In this document: positions 39,813-48,078 of the stretch, piece after piece
Layout of the letters: each line of letters starts with the position of its first letter
How positions within the stretch are numbered: position 1 is the first letter of the stretch
Assembly: GCA_013141125.1 (NCBI GenBank)
Contig: JABFRO010000001.1
Coordinates: forward strand, 1,550,001 to 1,614,000
DNA: 64,000 nucleotides
Direction of reading: 5' to 3'
Origin: Methylophilaceae bacterium
Lineage (GTDB): Bacteria; Pseudomonadota; Gammaproteobacteria; Burkholderiales; Methylophilaceae
Notes under the pieces: model-generated
The model's input: the letters and a program-made list of their open reading frames with translations, nothing else
Told to the model about the DNA's origin: nothing
The model's database searches: none
Made by a program: the position numbers and the translations under genes

Positions 39813-39980
39813 CCTGATTAGCAAGAGGCTTCAGCCAAGCCCGAATTGTTGTGCGTCATTTCGTGCTTGACTTTGAGCCTGCCCCATACCGCGATACGGG
39901 GGAATCCAGTGACTTTTTACGACACCAGATGCCGACTTTCGTCGGCATGACGGCTTGGCTGAAGCCTCTTGCTAATCAGG
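39813..39980. mobile_element. 168-bp MITE-like element with perfect 29-bp inverted ends
   Basis: Bases 39813-39841 and 39952-39980 are exact inverted repeats of 29 bp (beginning CCTGATTAGCAAGAGGCTTC). Between them lies a 110-bp core with a hairpin GCCGAC-TTTC-GTCGGC bounded by GTCAT/ATGAC, similar to other REP-like sequences in this window. There is no coding capacity. It lies between the start of the permease pseudogene and the end of dedA, and may also end dedA transcription. No clear target duplication was seen. Confidence 0.75.
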
Positions 39981-39987
39981 TGATGTT

Positions 39988-40632
39988 TTAATAAAAACGG
40001 GATTTCATCACATGTTTTATAAATACCCAGGCCGCTGGCAGGCCGGGAATAATAATCATCGCCAGGGCGACCAAGGTAAAGTGGGCTTTAACCCACGGCT
40101 GGTTGCCGACTAAAAAACCCAATGCCGTCAATCCGCATACCCAAAGCAATCCGCCGATGATATTGTATAAAGCAAACTTGGGATAAGACATCTGAGCCAC
40201 CCCTGCCACAAATGGAGTAAAAGTACGAATAAATGGCATAAATCGCCCAACTACAATCGTAATGGGCCCATGTTTTTCATAAAACGCATTGGTTTTATTG
40301 AATGCGTCTTTATTAAACCAGCGCGAAGTTTCCCAGGAAAATACTTTTGGTCCTATCCACCTGCCAATTGAATAGTTCAGTGCATCTCCTGTAATTGCGG
40401 CAATGGACAACAAAATCATTAACGTGGGCAAGCTCATTCCACCAATTGCGGCAACGGTTCCGGCAACAAACAATAGCGAATCACCTGGCAAAAAAGGCAT
40501 GACAACGAAAGCGGTTTCTACAAAAATGACAACGAACAGAATGGCGTAAATCCATATCCCCCAAGTAGCTGCAACAATTTCCAGATGTTTATCCAGATGT
40601 AAAACAATATCGACAAGGCTTGAAAGGTTCAT
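39988..40632 (-). CDS. DedA family (VTT domain) membrane protein
   Basis: This 214-aa inner-membrane protein has about five hydrophobic segments. The VTT-domain marks are FLPGDSLLFVAGTVAA near residue 47, IGRWIGPKVFSWE near residue 90 and VGRFMPFIRTFTPFVAGVAQ near residue 127; the last holds the conserved Arg residues. DedA proteins are linked to lipid scrambling or undecaprenyl phosphate recycling and membrane potential maintenance. Expressed alone; the stop lies 8 bases from the inverted-repeat element. Confidence 0.92.
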   Translation of the reverse strand: MNLSSLVDIVLHLDKHLEIVAATWGIWIYAILFVVIFVETAFVVMPFLPGDSLLFVAGTVAAIGGMSLPTLMILLSIAAITGDALNYSIGRWIGPKVFSWETSRWFNKDAFNKTNAFYEKHGPITIVVGRFMPFIRTFTPFVAGVAQMSYPKFALYNIIGGLLWVCGLTALGFLVGNQPWVKAHFTLVALAMIIIPGLPAAWVFIKHVMKSRFY

Positions 40633-40979
40633 AATTAATTTTTATCAGAATCAGAAGGGTAAGACAAGAGCCATGCCAAAAAACGATGCCAAGTATAGCA
40701 TCCAAGTAAAATTAGCATCCCCATTTAAGCGTTGAATGAGGATGGAGAATTCAGGACATTCGCAAGAGTGTTCAATATCAAAGGCGATGCGAGAGCTGCG
40801 GAATTGGCACAAATTCGGGCGAAGTTGGCGATGCTGGTTTAGATGGATTTCAAAGGCTTATTTTTACCACCCCTAACTGCACAGCTTTTTCACGCGGTCA
40901 GTTATTTTCTAATACATGATTTGTATGATATTTGGCTCATGAAGAAACGGAGATATTTGCAAGCCTTTATATTGAATGC
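40633..40979. other. Decayed intergenic region upstream of a DUF167 remnant
   Basis: About 350 bases without an intact gene. A plus-strand frame reads GDARAAELAQIRAKLAMLV to a stop near 40840, which looks like the end of an older gene. The frame after it (from 40843) runs into the DUF167 remnant. I cannot assign the older gene. Degenerating coding sequence seems more likely than regulation. Confidence 0.4.
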
Positions 40980-41241
40980 CATAAAACATTTCTGCGCTTG
41001 GGATGGTGAAACCTTGTTAATTAATATCCTCGAAACCCTCAGTACCAAGCAAGATGCCATCAACAAACCCAAAGGCAATCAACTCAAAGTCAGCGTCACC
41101 ACCGCCCGTTGGTGGCAGGCTGCGCCACTAATCATATAGTTAAACTTTTGGCAGAATGAAATCAACAAACAACTGCACATCAAAGCGCCAAAGAAATTGC
41201 CTGCGGTGATTGGCAAGCATAGCCTTGATAGAATGAAGTGA
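40980..41241 (+). pseudogene. DUF167 (YggU-like) remnant
   Basis: In successive frames the plus strand reads CAWDGETLLINIL, KPKGNQLKVSVTTA, then VAGCATNHIVKLLAE after a one-base shift, then NKQLHIKAPKKLPAVIG after another. Together these follow the DUF167 order (W-x-G..L.L.I, G..LK..V.A.P..GKA...., ..LA.., terminal basic strand). Two frameshifts and substitutions such as the lost GKA lysine show decay. DUF167 genes normally follow yggT/proC; neither is intact here. Confidence 0.55.
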
Positions 41242-41285
41242 ACGTATCCCCTTGATTCTGCTTTGTTCCATCAAGGCTTGTAAGA

Positions 41286-42152
41286 TTAAGCAGTCTTACG
41301 GCGACGTACCATGAAACTCACCAGCCCCAAACCTGCCATCAACATGGCGTAGGTTTCAGGTTCAGGAACGGCTGTGATCTGAATAATTTCGGTCGAGACA
41401 CCGAGGGTGTAAAGTGAATACAGTCGACCTTGATTATCAAATGTAAGCTCCGTACTGCCTGTTCCTCCAAGAGTTGCTATGAGTTTAGCCGTTGAGGGAT
41501 TGTAGTCCTCTACAGAGGAGAACTCGTAAATCGAATTACCAAGAAATGATCCATACTGATCCGGGGTAGTCGAGACAAAGATATTTGCTGATGAATCAGC
41601 GGCAATTCCACGCAGAGGCAAGTTGGAGATTACAATCGATAGAGAATTGTCGGCATTCAGTTTATATACATTACCAAAGTCAAGATTACTCGCCAACCGT
41701 CCGGTAAACAAAATGTCTGCCCTTGCATCGATGCCTGTAGGTCTGAAATCAGGAAGCTTTTTGATCAAGGCTGCTGTTGCAGCATCATAAATTCCTCCTC
41801 TATTACTATCTGCAGAAGACACGGCAGCGATTAATTGATTCCCATGAAAATCCAGCCCAGAGAGAGCGCCGCCGAAAGGGGTGTATGAATATGCAGTGCT
41901 GCTCGTGGTGTAATTGGATGCCGCAAAAAACTCAGAGATGTCAATTGTTCCTGTATTGTCGTCTGCAGTTGATGAAGCAAACAGATTCATTGAATTATCG
42001 AAGGCAAAAGCTCTAGCATCAAAAGACAAGGTTGTAAAAGATGTTGCGGCATAACCAGTATCCAGATAGGTCGTGGTGAAGGCCAAGGCAGGCGCTGAAG
42101 CACTCAAAGTTAACATGCCAAACACAAAAGAAGTGGAAATGGCTTTCCTCAT
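41286..42152 (-). CDS. PEP-CTERM sorting domain protein, beta-propeller-like
   Basis: This 288-aa protein has a signal peptide (ending near APALAF, residue 25) and a C-terminal PEP-CTERM signal, VPEPETYAMLMAGLGLVSFM then RRRK. The body has repeats of the kind NLFASSTADD, GLDFHGNQLIAAVSSAD, GIAADSSANIFVST and LTFDNQGRLYSLY, suggesting NHL/SMP-30-like propeller blades. It is predicted to be exported and sorted by exosortase. GGAGAA lies five bases before the ATG. It stands alone. Confidence 0.8.
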   Translation of the reverse strand: MRKAISTSFVFGMLTLSASAPALAFTTTYLDTGYAATSFTTLSFDARAFAFDNSMNLFASSTADDNTGTIDISEFFAASNYTTSSTAYSYTPFGGALSGLDFHGNQLIAAVSSADSNRGGIYDAATAALIKKLPDFRPTGIDARADILFTGRLASNLDFGNVYKLNADNSLSIVISNLPLRGIAADSSANIFVSTTPDQYGSFLGNSIYEFSSVEDYNPSTAKLIATLGGTGSTELTFDNQGRLYSLYTLGVSTEIIQITAVPEPETYAMLMAGLGLVSFMVRRRKTA

Positions 42153-42455
42153 GATTTTTCTCCAGTAAATTTAAATGGTTTTATTTAACCCAGCGCTTTG
42201 TTTTATTAACTTTGTGGCAGTGATTAGAAGGCTAAACCTGTAACAACTTGATGTAAAACATCATTTTAAAGATTAGTCCGAATGGACTAGTCAAAAAAAC
42301 AACGGGTGGCAAACTCAATCGATAAGCTGCATGTTAGCGCCTCCAAGCACTTCAAAAAGCACGCCCACGAAACTTTCCCTTTTCATAAGGATGGGTAAAA
42401 ACAGCCGACATGTTAAAATTCGCCCCATCATTTTTAATCTTCTGGAAATCACACT
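42153..42455. other. Divergent intergenic region before glyA
   Basis: About 300 bases between a PEP-CTERM gene (minus) and glyA (plus). A hairpin TAGTCC-GAAT-GGACTA (42272-42287) and a palindrome TGATG-TAAAA-CATCA near 42250-42264 are visible and could be regulatory for the minus-strand gene. ATGTTAAAATTCG near 42409 is the best -10-like sequence for glyA. No riboswitch is recognised. Confidence 0.4.
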
Positions 42456-43703
42456 ATGTTTAGCCGAGAAAAAACCTTAAGCGTTGCCGATCCCGAGTTG
42501 TGGAAATCTATTGAAAACGAGCGTGTGCGGCAGGATCATCATATCGAGCTGATTGCTTCGGAAAACTATACCAGCCCGGCGGTGATGGAGGCGCAGGGTT
42601 CGCAATTGACCAACAAATATGCGGAAGGTTATCCGGGCAAGCGTTTTTACGGCGGCTGTGAGTTTGTTGACCAGATAGAACAACTGGCGATTGATCGGGT
42701 GAAATCGCTGTATGGTGCGGAATACGCCAATGTGCAGCCGCATTCTGGCTCGCAAGCCAATCAGGCGGTGTATTTTTCCATACTCAAACCGGGCGATACC
42801 GTGATGGGCATGAACCTGGGGCATGGCGGGCATTTGACGCACGGTTCACCGGCTAATCTTTCCGGCAAGTTGTTCAATATTGTGCCTTACGGTTTGAACG
42901 CGCAGGAAGAAATTGATTACGACGAAATGGAGCGCATTGCGCTGGAATGCAAGCCTAAGCTGCTGATAGGCGGCGCGAGTGCTTATGCGCTACGTTTTGA
43001 TTGGGCGCGTATGGCGGAAATTGCCAAAAAAGTGGGCGCTTATTTCATGGTGGATATGGCGCATTATTCGGGTTTGATTGCTGCTGGCGTTTATCCCAAT
43101 CCAGTGCCGCATGCCGATTTTGTCACTTCCACCACGCACAAAACTCTACGCGGGCCACGCGGCGGCATTATTCTGGCCAAAGCCGAATTTGAAAAATCCA
43201 TCAATTCCAATGTGTTTCCATCATTGCAAGGCGGCCCTTTGATGCATGTGATCGCCGGTAAAGCCACCGCGTTTCTGGAAGCGCAAAAACCGGAATTCAG
43301 GTTTTATCAGGAGCAAGTACTGAAAAATGCCGTGGTGCTGGCACAAACGCTGGCCGAACGCGGCTTGCGCATTATTTCCGGCCGCACTGAATCGCATATG
43401 TTTCTGGTGGATTTACGCCCCAAAGGTTTGACCGGCAAAGCCGCCGATGCTGCATTGGGTTTGGCGGATATTACCGTGAATAAAAACGCCATCCCCAATG
43501 ACCCGGAAAGTCCGTTTGTCACTTCAGGCATCCGCATCGGTTCACCGGCAATTACCACACGCGGCTTCAAGGAAGAAGAAGCCAAACAAGTCGCGCATTT
43601 GATTGCAGACGTGCTGGATAATCCAAGCGATGCCGCTGTAATTGCCGCGACCAAGGATAAGGTACATGCCTTGACCAGCCGTTTTCCGGTGTATGGTAAT
43701 TAA
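42456..43703 (+). CDS. glyA: Serine hydroxymethyltransferase
   Basis: This 415-aa PLP enzyme interconverts serine and glycine with tetrahydrofolate, the main source of one-carbon units. [19 protein letters not shown] near residue 30, the PLP lysine in [17 protein letters not shown] near residue 228, and [12 protein letters not shown] are canonical. Followed three bases later by nrdR, a pairing common in Betaproteobacteria. Confidence 0.98.
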   Translation: MFSREKTLSVADPELWKSIENERVRQDHHIELIASENYTSPAVMEAQGSQLTNKYAEGYPGKRFYGGCEFVDQIEQLAIDRVKSLYGAEYANVQPHSGSQANQAVYFSILKPGDTVMGMNLGHGGHLTHGSPANLSGKLFNIVPYGLNAQEEIDYDEMERIALECKPKLLIGGASAYALRFDWARMAEIAKKVGAYFMVDMAHYSGLIAAGVYPNPVPHADFVTSTTHKTLRGPRGGIILAKAEFEKSINSNVFPSLQGGPLMHVIAGKATAFLEAQKPEFRFYQEQVLKNAVVLAQTLAERGLRIISGRTESHMFLVDLRPKGLTGKAADAALGLADITVNKNAIPNDPESPFVTSGIRIGSPAITTRGFKEEEAKQVAHLIADVLDNPSDAAVIAATKDKVHALTSRFPVYGN

Positions 43704-43706
43704 CAG

Positions 43707-44150
43707 GTGAAATGTCCTTTTTGCGGCGCGCAGGATACTCAGGTCATTGATTCAAGAGTCAATGACGAAGGTAATAGCATACGCCGTCGTCGCCGTTGTG
43801 CCAGTTGCGATAAACGCTTTACCACGTATGAAACGGCAGAGTTGCATCTGCCGCAAGTGGTGAAGCAGAATGGCACGCGCGAGGAGTTCAGCCGCACCAA
43901 GCTACGCTTGTCGTTTACGCGTGCCCTGCACAAACGGCCAGTGCCTACCGAATACGTAGATAAAGCTATCGAGCGTATCGTGCAAAAAATACTGGCTCAG
44001 GGCGAGCGCGAGATTCTGGCGCGCGATTTGGGCGAAATCGTCATGCAAGAATTGCGGTTGATGGATAAAGTGGCGTATATCCGCTTTGCCTCGGTGTATC
44101 GCAGTTTTCAGGATGTGGACGATTTTAGTGACGTGATTCGAGATCTGTAG
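43707..44150 (+). CDS. nrdR: Transcriptional repressor NrdR
   Basis: This 147-aa protein starts with GTG three bases after the glyA stop. The N-terminal zinc ribbon shows MKCPFCG and [16 protein letters not shown]. The ATP-cone domain (about 46-136) contains [16 protein letters not shown]. NrdR senses dATP/ATP and represses ribonucleotide reductase operons through NrdR boxes. No such box is evident in this window. Probably cotranscribed with glyA. Confidence 0.97.
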   Translation: MKCPFCGAQDTQVIDSRVNDEGNSIRRRRRCASCDKRFTTYETAELHLPQVVKQNGTREEFSRTKLRLSFTRALHKRPVPTEYVDKAIERIVQKILAQGEREILARDLGEIVMQELRLMDKVAYIRFASVYRSFQDVDDFSDVIRDL

Positions 44151-44184
44151 CGAAAACCGATGCCATTCGGATTGATTGCCGTCA

Positions 44185-46971
44185 CTAATGTGCACTTTCC
44201 CAATTACGCCCTACTCCCACCTCTGCCAGCAAAGGCACATCCAGTTTTGCCACATTCTGCATTAATTGCGGCAAGGTGGTTTTGACCAGTTCCAGTTCAC
44301 TCTCCGGCACTTCCAGCACCAGCTCATCGTGTACCTGCATGATGAGTTTGCTGTGCAGTTTTTCATGCACCAGCCAGCCTTGCACGGCGATCATGGCCAG
44401 TTTGATGAGGTCGGCGGCGGTGCCCTGCATAGGGGCGTTGATGGCGGCGCGTTCGGCTCCGGCGCGTCTTTGGCCGTTGGCGCTGTTGATTTCCGGCACC
44501 CATAAGCGGCGGCCAAAATAGGTTTCCACATACCCCTTGGCTTTGGCGATGGCGCGCGTATTGTCCATATATTGCCGCACGCCGGGATAGCGCGCGAAGT
44601 AGCGTTCAATATAGCTTTGCGCGGCACTGCGTTCAATATTGAGATTTTGCGCCAAACCGAAAGCACTCATGCCGTAAATCAGGCCGAAGTTGATGACTTT
44701 GGCATAGCGCCGCTGTTCATGGCTAACCGCCTCGCGCTCCACGCCAAACACTTCGGCGGCAGTGGCGCGGTGAATATCTTCCCCAGCGGCAAAGGCCTTG
44801 AGCAGGCCTGCATCCTGCGATAAATGCGCCATGATGCGCAGCTCAATTTGTGAATAGTCGGCGGAAATAATCACGCTGCCCGCTGGCGCAATAAAGGCTT
44901 CGCGGATGCGGCGGCCTTCCTGCGTTCTGACCGGGATGTTTTGCAGATTAGGATCTGAACTGGCCAGGCGGCCGGTAATCGCCACCGCCTGGTTATAGCT
45001 GGTATGCACACGGCCGGTTTGCGCATTGACCATTTTCGGCAGTTTGTCGGTATAGGTGGATTTGAGTTTGGCCAGACCGCGATATTCCAGCAACAGTTTC
45101 GGCAGCGGATAATTCAACGCCAGCTCCTGCAACACATCTTCATCGGTGGAAGGTGTGCCGCTGGGCGTTTTTTTCAAAGGCTTGATGCCCAGCTTGCCAA
45201 ACAGAATCTCCTGCAATTGTTTGGGTGAAGCCAGATTGAAAGGCTGCCCTGCCAGCGCATAAGCCTGATTCTCCAGCGCAAGGAGCTTTATGCCGATCTC
45301 ATTGCTTTGCGCATTAAGCATGTCGCAGTCTATCAACACGCCGTTGCGCTCTATGGTAAACAGCACGCCGGCGCTGGGCATTTCAATCTGACTGTAAATG
45401 AAGTTCAACTTGCTGTCATGCGCGATTTGCGGATACATGGCTAGGTGCAGTTGCAAAGTAATATCCGCATCTTCGGCGGCATATTCGGCGGCGACTTCCA
45501 CCGTGACCTGATTGAAACCCACCTGCTTGGCACCTTTGCCCGCCACCTCTTCAAAACTGATGGTTTTTACGCCCAAATGCCGCTCGGCCAAAGCATCCAT
45601 ACCATGCGTTTTGTGCGATTCAACCACGTAGGATTGCAACATGGTGTCGTGCGCAATACCATTCAGGGCAATACCATGATTGGCTAACACATGCTGGTCG
45701 TATTTGAGGTTCTGGCCGACTTTCTTGATGTTGGCATTTTCCAGAAGCGGCTGTATTTTGGCCAGAGTGGCGGCAAAATCCAGCTGCGGCGGCGCATCAA
45801 AATAATCATGCTTTAACGGTAAATAAGCGGCGCTACCGGCTTCCACGCTGAAAGACATGCCTACCAACTTGGCTGTCATCGGGTCTAGCGAGGTGGTTTC
45901 GGTATCAAAACAGACCAGCGCGGCGGCATTCAACTTTTCCAGCCAGGTGTCCAGTTGTTCATTAGTTAAAATGGTTTCAAAGTTGCGGGTGGTGACGGCG
46001 GTGTAAGGCGCAACTACAGCCTCCCCTCGCCCACTGGGAGAGGGGTCGGGGGTGAGGGCGGGTAGAGGGATGAGCGTAGCGGAGGGTGTTTTTTGAATAC
46101 CGTCCGCCATGCCATCCAGTTCGCGCCGCCAGCTTTTAAACTCAAAGCGCTCAAACAGCTCCGCCAGCTTGGGTTTATCAATGGCTTGCGGTGCCAAATC
46201 GCTCAAATTCTCCTGTATTCCAACATCGCAACGTATGGTAATCAGCTCGCGCGCGGTCGGCAGCCAGGGCAAGGCTTTGCGTAAGTTTTCACCCACCACG
46301 CCTTTTATTTCATCCGCGTGCGTTACTATGTTATCCAACGAGCCGTATTGTGTGAGCCATTTAACCGCCGTTTTAGGCCCGACTTTTTCCACGCCGGGCA
46401 CGTTGTCCACGGTGTCACCAATCAAGGTCAGGTAATCCACGATCAGACTGGGCGGTATGCCGAATTTCTTTTCCACACCGGCCACGTCCAGCACATCATC
46501 CACTTTGCGGAAGGCATCGCGCATGGTGTTGACGACGGTAATGTGCGCATTTACCAGCTGCGCGATATCCTTGTCGCCGGTGGAAATAATCACTTTCACG
46601 CCTTCTCGCTCGGCCTGTTTGGCGAGTGCGCCGATAACGTCATCCGCCTCTACACCTTCTATCATAAGCAGCGGCCAGCCCAGCGCCTTGATCGCCTCGT
46701 GCAAGGGCGCTATTTGCGGGCGCAAATCATCCGGCATGGCGGCGCGGTTGGCTTTATATTCCGGGTAGATGTCATCGCGGAAAGTTTTGCCTTTGGCATC
46801 AAAAACACACGCGCTATAATCGGAAGGGTAATCTTTATGCAAGCGGCGCAGCATGTTGAGCACGCCCTGAATGGCACCGGTAGGTTCATTCTGGCTATTG
46901 CGTAAATCCGGCATGGCATGAAATGCACGGTAAAGATAGGACGAGCCGTCCACTAATAACAAAGTTTTCAT
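44185..46971 (-). CDS. polA: DNA polymerase I
   Basis: This 928-aa protein has all three domains. The 5'-3' exonuclease (about 1-285) has DGSSYLYRAFHA and GVEADDVIGALA. The 3'-5' exonuclease (about 330-515) keeps VCFDTETTSLDPM, so proofreading appears intact. The polymerase has SADYSQIELRIMAHLS near residue 700, YAKVINFGLIYGMSAFGLAQ and MQVHDELVLEVPE. In the linker near residue 308 the protein reads LTPDPSPSGRGE, the translation of a REP-like repeat at 46021-46065. It converges with nrdR. Confidence 0.98.
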   Translation of the reverse strand: MKTLLLVDGSSYLYRAFHAMPDLRNSQNEPTGAIQGVLNMLRRLHKDYPSDYSACVFDAKGKTFRDDIYPEYKANRAAMPDDLRPQIAPLHEAIKALGWPLLMIEGVEADDVIGALAKQAEREGVKVIISTGDKDIAQLVNAHITVVNTMRDAFRKVDDVLDVAGVEKKFGIPPSLIVDYLTLIGDTVDNVPGVEKVGPKTAVKWLTQYGSLDNIVTHADEIKGVVGENLRKALPWLPTARELITIRCDVGIQENLSDLAPQAIDKPKLAELFERFEFKSWRRELDGMADGIQKTPSATLIPLPALTPDPSPSGRGEAVVAPYTAVTTRNFETILTNEQLDTWLEKLNAAALVCFDTETTSLDPMTAKLVGMSFSVEAGSAAYLPLKHDYFDAPPQLDFAATLAKIQPLLENANIKKVGQNLKYDQHVLANHGIALNGIAHDTMLQSYVVESHKTHGMDALAERHLGVKTISFEEVAGKGAKQVGFNQVTVEVAAEYAAEDADITLQLHLAMYPQIAHDSKLNFIYSQIEMPSAGVLFTIERNGVLIDCDMLNAQSNEIGIKLLALENQAYALAGQPFNLASPKQLQEILFGKLGIKPLKKTPSGTPSTDEDVLQELALNYPLPKLLLEYRGLAKLKSTYTDKLPKMVNAQTGRVHTSYNQAVAITGRLASSDPNLQNIPVRTQEGRRIREAFIAPAGSVIISADYSQIELRIMAHLSQDAGLLKAFAAGEDIHRATAAEVFGVEREAVSHEQRRYAKVINFGLIYGMSAFGLAQNLNIERSAAQSYIERYFARYPGVRQYMDNTRAIAKAKGYVETYFGRRLWVPEINSANGQRRAGAERAAINAPMQGTAADLIKLAMIAVQGWLVHEKLHSKLIMQVHDELVLEVPESELELVKTTLPQLMQNVAKLDVPLLAEVGVGRNWESAH
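46021..46065. repeat. REP-like palindrome inserted in frame in polA
   Basis: The core CCCCTCGCCCACTGGGAGAG, continued by GGG, is an imperfect palindrome (CCCCTC / GAGGGG with inner CCCA / TGGG). On the polA strand it translates as LTPDPSPSGRGE, the familiar product when this class of dispersed repeat is read through. It falls in the linker between the 5' nuclease and proofreading domains, where an insertion is tolerated. Confidence 0.75.
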
Positions 46972-46990
46972 TGTGTGTCTTTTTTAATTA

Positions 46991-47082
46991 TTGGTGGATA
47001 GTCGTTAATCGGTAGTTAATAGTTGAAACCCAAAAACTACCGACTATCCACTAACGACTACCCACTACCCACTACCTACTAC
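46991..47082. repeat. Dispersed inverted repeat, GTCGTTAG family, copy 2
   Basis: The left part (46991-47024, with ATAGTCGTTAATCGGTAGTT) and the right part (47033-47082, whose complement reads TAGTCGTTAGTGGATAGTCG then GTAGTT) form a long imperfect hairpin. The right end carries a short tandem array of CCCACTA units. It shares the TAGTCGTTA core with 8196-8267. It fills the gap between divergent polA and the LOG gene. Confidence 0.65.
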
Positions 47083-47098
47083 AAAATAAGGTTCCGAA

Positions 47099-47827
47099 AT
47101 GTCTGCTGCAAAAAAATTTCCCAAGGCCAATTGCGCCGAAACCATAGGCGGAGACCACACGGCGCGCGAATCCTGGCACGCGTTCGAGATTATGTCAGAA
47201 TTCGTCGATGCAACAGAACATCTGAAAGAAATCATCCCCGCTGTTTCCATTTTTGGCAGCGCACGCACCGATCCCAACCATCCCTATTATCAAAAAGCCG
47301 AAGAAATTGCGCGCCAGCTTTCCGATTCCGGCTTTAGCGTTATTTCCGGCGGTGGCCCTGGCATTATGGAAGCCGCCAACAAGGGCGCTTTTTATGGAAA
47401 ATCGCCCAGCATAGGCCTCAATATCGAACTGCCGCATGAACAGAACAACAATGATTTTCAGGATGTCAGCCATAGCTTTCACCACTTTTTCATGCGCAAG
47501 GTGATGTTCGTCAAATATGCGTCGGCCTATGTGGTCATGCCCGGCGGCTTTGGCACATTGGATGAATTGATGGAAGCGCTGACGCTGGTGCAAACCGGCA
47601 AGACGCGCAAAATCCCCATCATCCTGGTGCATTCACCCTTCTGGTGCGGGCTAGTGGATTGGCTACGAAATAGACTGGTCGCCGAAGGTATGGTCTCGGC
47701 CGATGACATGGATTTGATTCAAGTAATTGATGATCCGAAGCAAATCGTGGAAGCCATTTTCAAACATTACGAAACACGTGGCTTTGAGCTTTCTGCCAGC
47801 GAGCGCGAGATACAACTCTATTTGTAA
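47099..47827 (+). CDS. LOG family (TIGR00730) Rossmann-fold protein
   Basis: This 242-aa protein has the LOG/lysine-decarboxylase-like fold. ISGGGPGIMEAANKGAFYGK near residue 84 and PGGFGTLDELMEALTLVQTG near residue 149 form the nucleotide-binding and catalytic signature. Members hydrolyse nucleoside 5'-monophosphates, in plants activating cytokinins and in bacteria recycling or clearing nucleotides. The exact substrate here is not determinable. A strong terminator follows. Confidence 0.9.
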   Translation: MSAAKKFPKANCAETIGGDHTARESWHAFEIMSEFVDATEHLKEIIPAVSIFGSARTDPNHPYYQKAEEIARQLSDSGFSVISGGGPGIMEAANKGAFYGKSPSIGLNIELPHEQNNNDFQDVSHSFHHFFMRKVMFVKYASAYVVMPGGFGTLDELMEALTLVQTGKTRKIPIILVHSPFWCGLVDWLRNRLVAEGMVSADDMDLIQVIDDPKQIVEAIFKHYETRGFELSASEREIQLYL

Positions 47828-47857
47828 TTATTACAATGAAATTCACATCAGCCAGAA

Positions 47858-47889
47858 ACAAAAAAGCTCCTTAATAGGAGCTTTTTTTG
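47858..47889 (+). terminator. Terminator between LOG gene and tRNA-Lys
   Basis: AAAAAAGCTCCT-TAAT-AGGAGCTTTTTTT: an 8-bp GC-containing stem extended by an A/T tract on both sides, so it can work in both directions. It ends the LOG gene and, on the other strand, the tRNA transcript. Confidence 0.9.
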
Positions 47890-47908
47890 CTTTTGCTAAC
47901 AGATAGCT

Positions 47909-47984
47909 TGGTAGGGGATGGCGGGATCGAACCGCCGACAAATGGATTAAGAGTCCACTGCTCTACCAGCTGAGCTAATCCCCC
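47909..47984 (-). tRNA. tRNA-Lys (anticodon CUU)
   Basis: The 76-nt minus-strand sequence folds into a cloverleaf. The acceptor arm is GGGGGAT / ATCCCCT and the D arm contains AGCTCAGCTGGTAGAGC. The anticodon loop is CTCTTAA with CUU at 34-36, and the T arm has GGTTCGATCC. CCA is encoded. It reads lysine AAG codons. Confidence 0.95.
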
Positions 47985-48078
47985 AATGCCATGTTTAGAC
48001 AAGACCGCGATTATCTAGGGAATCGTCCATTCTGTCAAACAGTAGTCATTTTGCACGGCAGCTGCCATCCATCATTTA

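Noticed and set aside
40843-41139. 98-codon plus-strand ORF as an intact gene
   Set aside because: Its second half reads as DUF167 only up to a frameshift, and the family continues in other frames; treated as a remnant.
47061-47082. CRISPR-like tandem repeats (CCCACTA units)
   Set aside because: Units are only seven bases with no spacers and no cas genes; part of a dispersed repeat.
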